In this document: positions 9,701-16,718 of the stretch, piece by piece
How the letters are laid out: the number at the start of each line of letters is the position of its first letter
Numbering within the stretch: the first letter of the stretch is position 1
Source: Desulfamplus sp.
GTDB lineage: Bacteria; Desulfobacterota; Desulfobacteria; Desulfobacterales; Desulfobacteraceae
Direction of reading: 5' to 3'
Assembly (NCBI GenBank): GCA_015231705.1
Contig: JADGBC010000004.1
Coordinates: 5,087 to 50,623, forward strand
DNA: 45,537 nt
Position numbers and translations under genes: made by a program
The notes under the pieces: model-generated
What the model saw: only the letters and a program-made list of their open reading frames with translations
Database searches by the model: none
What the model was told of the DNA's origin: nothing

Positions 9701-10743
9701 CTATTTCAAAAGACTTTCAGATAAATGCTGATAGATCAGTAGATTTTGAATCCCTATCATCTGTAGTGATGATTCAATGTGCCGGAACCCGTGAAGAGCC
9801 AAGAAATTATTGCAGTCGTGTATGCTGCACAACTTCTCTCAGGCACGCACTTTTTTTGAAAAAACTGAATCCGGAGATTAATATCTATATACTCTACAGG
9901 GACATGATGAGCTACGGATTCAGCGAAAGCTACTATACTGAGGCAAGAAAAGCGGGAATCATTTTTATACGGTACACTGAAGATAACAAACCTAAAGTTA
10001 ATTTTCAGAGAGATTTAATGATCAATAGCAATCAGGCAGATTCTCAAGGTAACTTCCAGATCAAAAATAACCATAAGGTGGATTCTCAGGGTAACGTCCA
10101 AATCAACAATAACCATAAGGTTGATTCTCAGGGTAACTTTCAAGTCAAACATGATAAGTTTAAGGTTGATGCTAAAAGTAATATTTCAGAAGCAAAGGTT
10201 TCTGTCAGATGCTTTGAGCCTATTATCGGGCAGACCATTGAGATAGAAGCAGATATTATTGTTCTTGCTGCAGGTGTGGTTCCCAATTTCCCCTCCTGTA
10301 TTGCTGATTCCTTTGGCGTTTTACCTGATGAGGATGGTTTTTTTCAGGAAGCTGACTCCAAATGGCGTCCTGTAGAGTCTCTCAAAGAGGGGGTGTTTGC
10401 CTGTGGACTTGTCCATTCGCCAAGAAATATCACGGAATCAATCGCAACTGCTCAGGCAGCAGCCAAAAGAGCTATCCGTCTATTGTCCCATACATCTCTG
10501 GCTTCCGGCAAGATTACAGCAAAGGTTCGCCATAGCATATGCAGTCTGTGCGGACTGTGTATTGAGACCTGTCCTTACAGAGCACGGAGTTTTGATCAAG
10601 ATCATGCAAAGGTTCTGGTGAACGCGGTTATGTGCCAGGGGTGTGGAGCTTGTGCCACTATCTGCCCGAACAAGGCATCTTTGGTTGAGGGATTTGCAAG
10701 CCAGCAGGTGTTTGAGATGATAGATGCCTGTTTTATCTCGTAA
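6742..10743 (+). CDS. Double HdrA-like protein with an inserted response-regulator receiver
   Basis: 1333 residues. Module 1 has an FAD motif (VLVIGAGISGIRSALDMA, from about residue 13), 4Fe-4S motifs (CIGCAECASVCP, CNMCKACEPVCP), then a complete receiver domain at about 195-312 with acidic pair D201/D202, phosphoacceptor D245 (LLDIKMPEMDG), T273 and K295 (LLKPF), then the rest of HdrA with SSVCCMYA. Module 2 (about 600-1333) starts with an HdrA N-terminal domain (ICTCGKTISHYIDE), followed by an FAD motif (ALVIGGGISGMTAALAIG), YCSRVCC and two C-terminal ferredoxin motifs. All receiver residues needed for phosphorylation are present, so electron flow may be controlled by phosphorylation (inference); three kinases follow in the operon. 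Low-complexity insertions interrupt module 2 at about 8867-8990, 9520-9740 and 10020-10190; one is a dispersed repeat copy. Confidence 0.88.
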   Translation: MNETVGNQNIGTVLVIGAGISGIRSALDMAECGYRVILTDRQPHIGGILSQLDYQFPTNRCGMCKMLPMVNRDSSSQYCLRKGLFHKNIELMLSSEIISLKGEAGAFQAALRRRPGLILTDLCIGCAECASVCPVEVPDLFNVGLSMRKAVYLPVPHKIPNTFVIDTDSCNMCKACEPVCPTGAIRFSDQGRRQFHILVVDDELIVRDSLKEWLEDEGFSVDMAESGKDALQKLSSQSYHLMLLDIKMPEMDGVTVLMKSKAQFADLPVLMMTAYATVETAVGAMKTGAMDYLLKPFDTESVIPKIEAIYRQFETSQAININVDAVILSCGTDFYDPAEGKNSYGYKIFPGVLTGLEFERIISGTGPSNGRFLRPHDNKPVKKIAWFQCVGSRDLQANADFCSSVCCMYAVKEALLAKRATDGEVDTTIFYMDMRTFRKEFQRYRDKAEKEHGVKFENARIHSVITNQDCSADNLDSSNLTVRYIDPGGTIHQEAFDMIVLPVGQRPSKGIKELSDIAGISLNDYGFLETVPFFGTKTSRPGILAGGSSTGLKDISDSIIQASAAAMCASTVIQKAGKVTVPEPEQKTVSPELLRDASRIMIAICTCGKTISHYIDETEEDIDEATDNNTTFSRNLLKGPDISNVIFIDRLCTSKGWAELVGQIKRNKLNRLVVGACMPYLYSRKFHESEAETGLNSSLVGIADILTPVFQNSRRSVYQNSDSVLKNQNRNDFDKKGEKIAVSLSENFFMDQEKDKRAIRNAIETNLKMEISRIRFADPAMLFSVPVTRSALVIGGGISGMTAALAIGESGFHVDLIEKREHLGGNIRRFTRTIEGYQVKELLDKILEKIEKHPLIQIHTQARVIASVGEVGHFITTVENMEKTVQTFEHGVVILATGGREADITSYGYGSSRAIMTQLEFEEFIAERSANISDNNWNSGSLSDSANISDRAMNNEENQANTPDNRHGRSEVLLFATTKNESPMITAISKDFQINADRSVDFESLSSVVMIQCAGTREEPRNYCSRVCCTTSLRHALFLKKLNPEINIYILYRDMMSYGFSESYYTEARKAGIIFIRYTEDNKPKVNFQRDLMINSNQADSQGNFQIKNNHKVDSQGNVQINNNHKVDSQGNFQVKHDKFKVDAKSNISEAKVSVRCFEPIIGQTIEIEADIIVLAAGVVPNFPSCIADSFGVLPDEDGFFQEADSKWRPVESLKEGVFACGLVHSPRNITESIATAQAAAKRAIRLLSHTSLASGKITAKVRHSICSLCGLCIETCPYRARSFDQDHAKVLVNAVMCQGCGACATICPNKASLVEGFASQQVFEMIDACFIS
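8867..8921 (+). repeat. Inverted repeat inside the double HdrA gene
   Basis: TTTTTCAGAA at 8867-8876 and its exact reverse complement at 8912-8921, with a 35-base spacer, lie in a poorly conserved insertion that follows the HdrA N-terminal domain of module 2. It may be a decayed palindromic element. Confidence 0.5.
9632..9724 (-). repeat. Dispersed repeat family A, copy inside a coding sequence
   Basis: Read on the minus strand it runs from TTTATCTGAAAGTC through GGACTTTCATTCTTAG and TTGTGG to GCTCCGGCCGTGCCGGTTAT, matching the intergenic copy at 43067-43163 over its whole length. Here it is translated as part of module 2 of the double HdrA (peptide starting DNRHGRSEVLLFATTKNES). Relative to the other copies it lacks one base (TTGCTC for TTGGCTC), which keeps the hdrA frame open; without that loss the frame would meet a TGA. 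Confidence 0.85.
10039..10164 (+). repeat. Three tandem 42-base units inside the double HdrA gene
   Basis: GATTCTCAGGGTAAC recurs at 10039, 10081 and 10123 (period 42 bases, 14 residues, unit D-S-Q-G-N-F-Q-I-K-N-N-H-K-V). In-frame expansion in a loop of module 2. Confidence 0.9.
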
Positions 10744-10779
10744 TCGTATATGATCCTGTTTTGAGCATCCCGAACTATG

Positions 10780-10917
10780 AAAATAAACTGACATGGCCGG
10801 ATTTTGGCCACCCCCAATAATGAAAATGAGACCGTGCATTTTCATAGTAAAATAAACTTTCATGACCGGATTTCTCTCGCCTCCGATTATGAAAATAAGA
10901 TTGCATTTTCATGGTAA
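10780..10917 (+). repeat. Dispersed repeat family B, two tandem copies
   Basis: Two units of about 70 bases (10780-10849 and 10850-10917). Each has AAATAAACT, CATGGCCGGATTT or CATGACCGGATTT, then ATGAAAAT(G/A)AGA and a return arm GCATTTTCAT(A/G)GTA, so each unit ends in a hairpin made of ATGAAAAT and ATTTTCAT. They fill most of the 264-base gap between the double hdrA and hdrC. No promoter is evident. Confidence 0.75.
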
Positions 10918-11007
10918 AGAGCCATTCTACAAGAGCCATTTTAATGGTAATGCCGAATGTGAGAATGTCGCCTTCCAAAAGGCAAGAGGGAGAGGGAGGA
11001 GGAAGCT

Positions 11008-11592
11008 ATGAGCCGGTTGTCAAAGTATAGAAATCATGATCTGCAGAGAAACGCTGCTCTGTTTTCTATTCAGGAGATGCTGCACGCCTGTATCCAGTGT
11101 GGAACCTGCACAGGGTCATGTCCCAATGCCTTTGCAATGGACCGAACTCCCAGGCATTTGTGGCGGATGGTACTGATGGGATATAGAAGTGAAATTTTTA
11201 AAACCCGTACATTTGAGTTGTGTTCAAGCTGTTATACCTGCACTCTGCGTTGTCCCCGTGGGCTTCCATTGACAGAGGCTATGGCAAGACTCAAGCAGAT
11301 CGCTGCTCAGGAGAGCCAACATCAGGAGAGTAATTATCAATATCGTAAAAGTACGCTTTTTTACAAAAAATTTATAGAGAGTGTCCGCCGTCACGGGAGG
11401 GTAAGAGAGGTTGAGTTTATGACTCTCTATTTCGTATCCATGAAAAATCCCTTTATCCCGCTCAGGTTTGGACCACTTGGAATAAAACTTATGCGAAAAG
11501 GGAAAATTACATTTCAGATGCCTTACAAAGGAGAACATCCTTTAGAATCGATTTTCAGAAAAGTAGAAGAGATAGAAAATAGTCAAGTTTAG
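11008..11592 (+). CDS. HdrC-like iron-sulfur subunit
   Basis: 194 residues. Small subunit with two 4Fe-4S motifs, CIQCGTCTGSCPNA (about residue 29) and CSSCYTCTLRCPRG (about 72), the standard HdrC pattern. It wires HdrA to HdrB. The C-terminal part (KFIESVRRHGRVREVEFM) is typical of the subunit. Start at ATG 11008 with GGAGGAGGAAGCT before it. The gene order hdrA-hdrC-hdrB with a small peptide gene between C and B supports a complete HdrABC-like complex. The physiological disulfide or alternative acceptor is not known in this group. Confidence 0.9.
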   Translation: MSRLSKYRNHDLQRNAALFSIQEMLHACIQCGTCTGSCPNAFAMDRTPRHLWRMVLMGYRSEIFKTRTFELCSSCYTCTLRCPRGLPLTEAMARLKQIAAQESQHQESNYQYRKSTLFYKKFIESVRRHGRVREVEFMTLYFVSMKNPFIPLRFGPLGIKLMRKGKITFQMPYKGEHPLESIFRKVEEIENSQV

Positions 11593-11640
11593 GTAGCTCT
11601 CCTCAAGATTCAAACTAATAAACAATAGGGAGGTGATAGT

Positions 11641-11796
11641 GTGAAAAAGCTAATTATTGGCATACTGTTTATTCTTCTAACCTCGGGTGTGTTATTTGCT
11701 GAGGGAGGACAGAACCATGGAACTACAGGATCTGGAACAACATCAACAGGCTCTGATTCCCAAGGCAGTGGCTCTCAGCAACGTTCAGGTAGATAA
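11641..11796 (+). CDS. Small secreted peptide (51 residues), unknown function
   Basis: Starts with GTG at 11641 after a strong ribosome site (GGGAGGTGA, 11628-11636). The product begins VKKLIIGILFILLTSGVLFA, a textbook signal peptide ending at an A-E junction near residue 20-21, followed by about 31 residues rich in Gly, Ser and Thr (GGQNHGTTGSGTTSTGSDSQ then GSGSQQRSGR). No cysteine, so not a lipoprotein. It sits between hdrC and hdrB in the same direction, and a long hairpin follows. Nothing in its sequence suggests a known family. That it is translated is likely from the ribosome site and signal peptide, but its role in an otherwise cytoplasmic redox operon is unexplained. Confidence 0.7.
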   Translation: MKKLIIGILFILLTSGVLFAEGGQNHGTTGSGTTSTGSDSQGSGSQQRSGR

Positions 11797-11820
11797 TAAC
11801 GGCTGAGATTTTTGGCAGTA

Positions 11821-11862
11821 AAGCATGATACAGTTATAAATTGGGATTCCTGTGTCATGCTT
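11821..11862 (+). promoter_or_regulatory. 13-bp hairpin between the secreted peptide gene and hdrB
   Basis: AAGCATGATACAG (11821-11833) pairs with CTGTGTCATGCTT (11850-11862), all 13 pairs formed in RNA with one G-U, loop of 16 bases. There is no clean run of U after it, so it is more likely an RNA processing or stability element, or an operator, than a strong terminator. It would let the peptide and hdrB be expressed at different levels. Confidence 0.5.
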
Positions 11863-11897
11863 CAATATAGTATTTTCGTGGTAAAGGAGAAAAACCT

Positions 11898-12881
11898 ATG
11901 AAATATTTATATTATCCTGGATGTTCTCTTGAAGGAACTGCCATGGAATACGAAATTTCTACAAGGGCTGTGATGAAGGCATTGGGATGCGAACTTGAGG
12001 AGATAGAAGATTGGACATGTTGCGGAGCTAGTGCGGCGGAATCGGTAAGCCATCTGTTGTCACTTGCACTTCCTGCCCGCAATCTTGCTCTTGCCGAAAA
12101 AAAGGATAACTGTAGCGATATTCTTGTGCCTTGCAGTGCCTGTTATCTTAACTTGAAAAAAGTGGAGGAGAAGACAAAAAAGGATGTTGAGCTGCGTGAT
12201 AAACTGAACATGATTCTGAGTGAAAGCGGTCTTAAACTGACTGGAAAGGTGAGGGTTCGCCATTTACTTGATGTTTTGTCTGTTGATGTGGGGGCACAGT
12301 TAATTGCCAATGCAGTTTTAAAAAAAGGCTTTGTGCAGGATGGCAACTCTGTTAATGTACGTTGTACTAATGTTAACGGGGGCAACGAGTCTAAAAGTTT
12401 TAATGCCAATGCTTCCAATGAGCATAGTGTCAAAGAGTCGAATCACGTTAAAAAGTGTTTTGATGGATTTACGTTTGCCCCATATTACGGCTGCCAGTGT
12501 TTAAGGCCTTACTCTGTATTCGATGATCCTGAGCTTCCTTGTTCAATGGAGCCTTTAATCAAGGCAACTGGTGCGAAAATTCATTCATGGTCAATGGGGG
12601 CGAAATGTTGTGGTGCCTCTCATATAAATACTGACCCTGATGTAAGCCTGAATCTTGTCAAAGCCATACTTATGAATGCCAAAGGGGCAGATGCGATTAT
12701 CACGGTATGCCCCATGTGCCATATGAATCTTGAAGCCTATCAGGAAAAAATCTCTTCGATGTGCCACGAGGAGTTAAAGATTCCGGTTCTATATCTGCCA
12801 CAGTTAATCGGGCTTGCAATGGGTATGTCAAACAAGGATGTCAGGCTTGATCTGAACCTCTCGGTTCCTTTAAATTTTTAG
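11898..12881 (+). CDS. HdrB-like subunit with two CCG domains
   Basis: 327 residues. Catalytic-type subunit of heterodisulfide-reductase-like complexes; in methanogens two CCG domains bind noncubane 4Fe-4S clusters that reduce a disulfide. Both are present: YYPGCSLEG...WTCCGASAAES...VPCSACYLNL in the first half, and YYGCQCLRP...AKCCGASHINTD...CPMCHMNLEAY in the second. Between them is an unusual insertion of about 40 residues rich in Asn, Ser and Val (encoded around 12340-12455), absent from normal HdrB and resembling the expansions in neighbouring genes. Start at ATG 11898 after GTAAAGGAGAAAAACCT. Same operon as hdrC. The real substrate in this organism is unknown. Confidence 0.9.
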   Translation: MKYLYYPGCSLEGTAMEYEISTRAVMKALGCELEEIEDWTCCGASAAESVSHLLSLALPARNLALAEKKDNCSDILVPCSACYLNLKKVEEKTKKDVELRDKLNMILSESGLKLTGKVRVRHLLDVLSVDVGAQLIANAVLKKGFVQDGNSVNVRCTNVNGGNESKSFNANASNEHSVKESNHVKKCFDGFTFAPYYGCQCLRPYSVFDDPELPCSMEPLIKATGAKIHSWSMGAKCCGASHINTDPDVSLNLVKAILMNAKGADAIITVCPMCHMNLEAYQEKISSMCHEELKIPVLYLPQLIGLAMGMSNKDVRLDLNLSVPLNF

Positions 12882-12956
12882 GCATCAAATGAAGGCTGCC
12901 GAGAATCAGAAAACATTGTTGGTTCTGGCTTGTCCAGGTCAGGATGATAAAATCTG

Positions 12957-15257
12957 ATGCTGAAATATTTCCGACACAGTCTTGTATCAAAACTTATTGT
13001 GCTGGTGGGTCTGACACTGCTCATATCCATCTCTATGTGGGCATATTTCAACATTCAGTCCCAGAAAACTAAAATCATGGGGAACATAATTGCCGGAACA
13101 AACCGGTTGAGTGCCACCATCAAACTTGGCACTCATTATGCTATGATGCTCAATTCCCGTGATGACATAGATCAGATCATCAACAATATCGCAAAACTCA
13201 AGGAGATTGAAAATATAAGGATTTATAACAAATCAGGGCAGATCAAATTCTCCAACCGTATCTCTGAAAAGGATGAAATTACCAATATAAAAGCAGAGGC
13301 ATGTGATATTTGCCACCACTCCGAGCCTCCACTGACAACACTTGAGCTTTCGGAACGTACAAGAATATTCAGTTCTCCACAAGGTTACAGGATGCTCGGG
13401 ATTATTGAGCCTATCTGCAATGAACCAGGATGCTCCACTGACTCCTGTCATGTCCATCCTGAAGGGAAGAATATTTTGGGGGCTCTGGATGTTGTTGTCT
13501 CCTTAGAAGATACGGATAAAGATATTTTTGCAATTGAAAAAGAGATGATTACTCTCGCACTCTGTGTCTTTTTCATAACCTCTGCCATTATTTTTATTTT
13601 TGTTATGAAATTCGTCAATGGCCCCATTCAGAAACTTATTGAAGGAACACGCAGGATTGCCGGCGGAGACTGTTCCAGCAAAGTGAAGATATATCAAAAT
13701 GACGAAATGGGGCAACTTGCTGACGCTGTCAACCAGATGGGGCAAAAAATTGGTGAAAAACAGGATGAACTCAATGCTCAAAGAGATGAATACCAAAGAC
13801 TTTTTGAGCTTGTTCCATGCCTTATTACGGTTCAGGACAGAAATTTCAAGTTGCTCAAATACAATCGGGATTTTGCTGTAAGTTTCAATCCTGAACCTGG
13901 AGATTTCTGCTTTCATGCCTATAAAGGCCGGAAAACCAAATGTGAAGTCTGCCCTGTTGAAAAGACATTTGCAGATGGAAAATCTCATTACAGTGAAGAG
14001 GTTGGATTAAACAAGGAGGGAGATGTCAGACACTGGATTGTCACCACATCACCCATCAAAAATCCTGAAGGAGAGATTGTGGCTGCAATGGAACTCTGTC
14101 TTGATATTACAGCCAGAAAACTTCTGGAGGAGAGACTTGAAAAATCAGAGAAAAAATATCATGCTATTTTTAATAATATTCCTAATCCGGTATTTGTGCT
14201 TGATATAAAAACACTAAATATCCTGAATTGCAATGAAAGTGTTACATCTATCTATGGCTATGATAAGAGTAGAATTATCAACACACCATTTTTGGATCTC
14301 TTTCCAGAACCTGACAGGCCGTCCCTTGCAGAAGAGATAAGAAGATCATCTTGTATCAATCAGACAAGGCAGATCCGAAGCGATGAGAGCCCTATCTATG
14401 TCAATATCCGGATCTCCCCTTCTGAATATGGAGATCAGAAGGTATATTTGATAACAACAAGCGATATTACCAAAAGGCTTGAAACTGAACAGCAGCTTAT
14501 TCAGGCAGGGAAAATGGCAACTTTGGGTGAGATGGCATCAGGCATTGCTCATGAACTTAATCAGCCGCTCTCAGTGATCAAAACCGCAAGCAGCTTTATA
14601 CTTAAAAAATTAAACAGGAATGAAAAAATTGATGCCCAGATATTGTCAACAATGCTCACAAAGGCAGACAGCAATGTGGACAGGGCAAGTAAAATCATTA
14701 ACCATATGAGACAGTTTGCCAGAAAATCAGATATGGAACTTGAAAAGGTTCAGGTAAATGATATCCTTAAAAATGCCTTTGAGATATTCAGTCAGCAGTT
14801 GAAATTGAGAGAGATAGAAGTTGTATGGGATCTTCAAGAGAATCTGCCATTTATAAAAGCTGACCCAAGTCGCCTGGAGCAGGTCTTTATCAATCTTTTG
14901 CTCAATGCAAGAGATGCTATTGAAGCACTGAATCAGCAATCTCAAGTGCTACGCCAGTCGCTCTCCCATGTAAATACTGTCAGTTCCACTGTTTCAAAAG
15001 ATAAAAAGATTCTGTTGACAACCTATTTTAACCAGAAGAGTGTAAATATAGAAGTTCGTGATACCGGAGCTGGTATTCCCAAGCATCTTTTAAACAAGAT
15101 ATTCGAGCCTTTTTTTACAACAAAAGATGTTGGAAAAGGTACTGGACTTGGTTTATCTATCAGTTACGGAATAATACGTGAGTGCGGCGGGGATATCAGG
15201 GCAAAGTCCGAACCAGGTGGCGGAGCCTGTTTTATTATTGAATTACCGGTAGCATAA
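12957..15257 (+). CDS. Membrane histidine kinase with periplasmic haem-c-like motifs
   Basis: 766 residues. A transmembrane segment (about 8-30), a periplasmic part to about 195, a second segment (about 197-217), HAMP, a PAS domain with a cysteine motif (KTKCEVCPVEKTFADGK), a second PAS, HisKA (H-box IAHELNQPLSVIK) and HATPase_c with GAGIP and GKGTGLGLSISYG. The periplasmic part has C116-D-I-C119-H120, a classic CXXCH haem-c site, and C154-N-E-P-G-C159-S-T-D-S-C164-H165, a possible CX4CH site. This suggests a redox or ligand-sensing haem kinase (inference). It follows hdrB by 75 bases and probably sets the phosphorylation of the operon's receivers. The start ATG has only a weak ribosome site. 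Confidence 0.88.
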   Translation: MLKYFRHSLVSKLIVLVGLTLLISISMWAYFNIQSQKTKIMGNIIAGTNRLSATIKLGTHYAMMLNSRDDIDQIINNIAKLKEIENIRIYNKSGQIKFSNRISEKDEITNIKAEACDICHHSEPPLTTLELSERTRIFSSPQGYRMLGIIEPICNEPGCSTDSCHVHPEGKNILGALDVVVSLEDTDKDIFAIEKEMITLALCVFFITSAIIFIFVMKFVNGPIQKLIEGTRRIAGGDCSSKVKIYQNDEMGQLADAVNQMGQKIGEKQDELNAQRDEYQRLFELVPCLITVQDRNFKLLKYNRDFAVSFNPEPGDFCFHAYKGRKTKCEVCPVEKTFADGKSHYSEEVGLNKEGDVRHWIVTTSPIKNPEGEIVAAMELCLDITARKLLEERLEKSEKKYHAIFNNIPNPVFVLDIKTLNILNCNESVTSIYGYDKSRIINTPFLDLFPEPDRPSLAEEIRRSSCINQTRQIRSDESPIYVNIRISPSEYGDQKVYLITTSDITKRLETEQQLIQAGKMATLGEMASGIAHELNQPLSVIKTASSFILKKLNRNEKIDAQILSTMLTKADSNVDRASKIINHMRQFARKSDMELEKVQVNDILKNAFEIFSQQLKLREIEVVWDLQENLPFIKADPSRLEQVFINLLLNARDAIEALNQQSQVLRQSLSHVNTVSSTVSKDKKILLTTYFNQKSVNIEVRDTGAGIPKHLLNKIFEPFFTTKDVGKGTGLGLSISYGIIRECGGDIRAKSEPGGGACFIIELPVA

Positions 15258-15375
15258 GTACCCGAATATATTTAATCAGGTATTTTAAAATCTTATTATT
15301 GAAATATATCAATAAGTTAGAACACTAAAAAATATGATTATTTTTGTCTATCTACTTAATATTCCAGAAAAAGAC

Positions 15376-15402
15376 CATGCCCTGATGGGCACAACGAAAG
15401 TA
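15376..15402 (-). repeat. Fragment of dispersed repeat family A
   Basis: On the minus strand, CTTTCGTTGTGCCCATCAGGGCAT matches the middle of the family A copy at 29736-29814. It contains the small hairpin TGCCC-TGAT-GGGCA (15378-15391). Confidence 0.55.
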
Positions 15403-15438
15403 GAATAACTCCCACATCGTATCAGGAGACCTTAAAAA

Positions 15439-16695
15439 ATGGGAAAAACTATTTTATTGGCTGATGATGAAGAGGATATCAGGGATGTGGTCAGTATTAC
15501 GCTATCTGATTTAGGTTATGATGTGGTTACGGCAGAGAATGGTCAGACAGCATTTGATATGTTTTGTGATATAAACCCACAGATTGTGCTTACAGATATA
15601 AAGATGCCGATTATGGACGGAATTACTCTTCTACAAAAAATTAAACGACACAATTTTGACACAGAAGTGATTATGATCACAGGGCACGGAGATATGGAGC
15701 TTGCGATAAGAAGTCTTAAGTGCGAGGCAACCGATTTTATAACCAAGCCAATTAATGTGGATGCACTTGAAGTTGCACTGAAAAGAGCATCTGACAAAAT
15801 CCTGATGCGTGAAAAACTAAAGGAATATACTCAAAATCTTGAACAGATCATCAAAGAGAAGAGCGAGCTTCAGGATCATCTATCAGTATTGGGATTGATG
15901 ATCGGTTCCATATCCCACAGTATCAAAGGGCTATTGACAGGTCTTGACAGCGGTCTTTATCTTCTTGATTCCGGGTTTAAAAAAGAGAACTCACAAAGGG
16001 TTGCAGAAGGGTGGGATATTGTTAAGCGGATGGTTGAGAGGATCCGAAAAATGATTCTTGATATCCTTTATTATGCCAAAGAGAGGGATATGGATCTTGA
16101 AAGAGTAAATATTGCAGATTTTGCACAGGAGACTGCAATGGTTGTGGAGTCAAAGGCTCTGTCTGAGCAGATTGAATTTGTCAAAAATTTTGATGCACGA
16201 TGCTCCTATATGAAATTGGAGATAGATCCTCCTGCCCTTCAGTCGGCATTGATAAATATTCTTGAAAATGCAGTTGATGCATGCATTCGGGATACTTCTA
16301 AAAAGTCGCACCAGATTATTTTCAGTGTAAGAGAAGAGCTTGCAGCAGAATATCAAGACCAGAAAAAAGAAGAGTGTACAGCAGAAGAGCAAGACGAGGA
16401 GAATAAAGAGATTATATCTCCTGCAGAACTTACTCTTAATCCAGTACAATCAAGTGGTAAAATGAAGTTTTGCAGGCAGTCTATTATATTCGAGGTTTCA
16501 GACAACGGTACTGGTATGGATTCAGAGACAGTAAGCAAGATTTTTACCCTGTTTTTCTCCTCAAAAGGAAAAAATGGTACAGGTTTCGGCCTCTTTATAG
16601 CTGACAGGATTATCCGCCAGCACAACGGAAAAATTGAGGTTAGGTCAACGCCTGGATATGGCACAAGGTTCAGGATTAGACTTCCCCTTGTGTGA
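15439..16695 (+). CDS. Receiver-histidine kinase hybrid (soluble)
   Basis: 418 residues. N-terminal receiver (about 1-120) with LLADDEEDI, phosphoacceptor in IVLTDIKMPIMDG and ITKPI, then a short coiled coil, a kinase H-box (IGSISHSIKGLLTGLDSG) and an HATPase_c domain (ILENAVDAC, DNGTGMD, GTGFGLFIADRI). No transmembrane segments. An acidic Gln/Glu-rich insertion lies inside the ATPase domain (encoded about 16340-16470), another example of loop expansion. Excellent ribosome site (AGGAGACC) before ATG 15439. The stop overlaps the possible GTG start of the next gene. Likely takes phosphate from the upstream sensor and passes it on; its partner could be the receiver in the double HdrA (inference). 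Confidence 0.9.
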   Translation: MGKTILLADDEEDIRDVVSITLSDLGYDVVTAENGQTAFDMFCDINPQIVLTDIKMPIMDGITLLQKIKRHNFDTEVIMITGHGDMELAIRSLKCEATDFITKPINVDALEVALKRASDKILMREKLKEYTQNLEQIIKEKSELQDHLSVLGLMIGSISHSIKGLLTGLDSGLYLLDSGFKKENSQRVAEGWDIVKRMVERIRKMILDILYYAKERDMDLERVNIADFAQETAMVVESKALSEQIEFVKNFDARCSYMKLEIDPPALQSALINILENAVDACIRDTSKKSHQIIFSVREELAAEYQDQKKEECTAEEQDEENKEIISPAELTLNPVQSSGKMKFCRQSIIFEVSDNGTGMDSETVSKIFTLFFSSKGKNGTGFGLFIADRIIRQHNGKIEVRSTPGYGTRFRIRLPLV

Positions 16696-16718
16696 AAAAT
16701 ACAAATGAAAGGTTATCT

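Noticed and set aside
1385-12881. hdr/mvh genes as a sign of a methanogen
   Set aside because: Sigma-54 activator, PAS kinases, bacterial ribosome sites and mamK show a bacterium; such genes are common in sulfate reducers.
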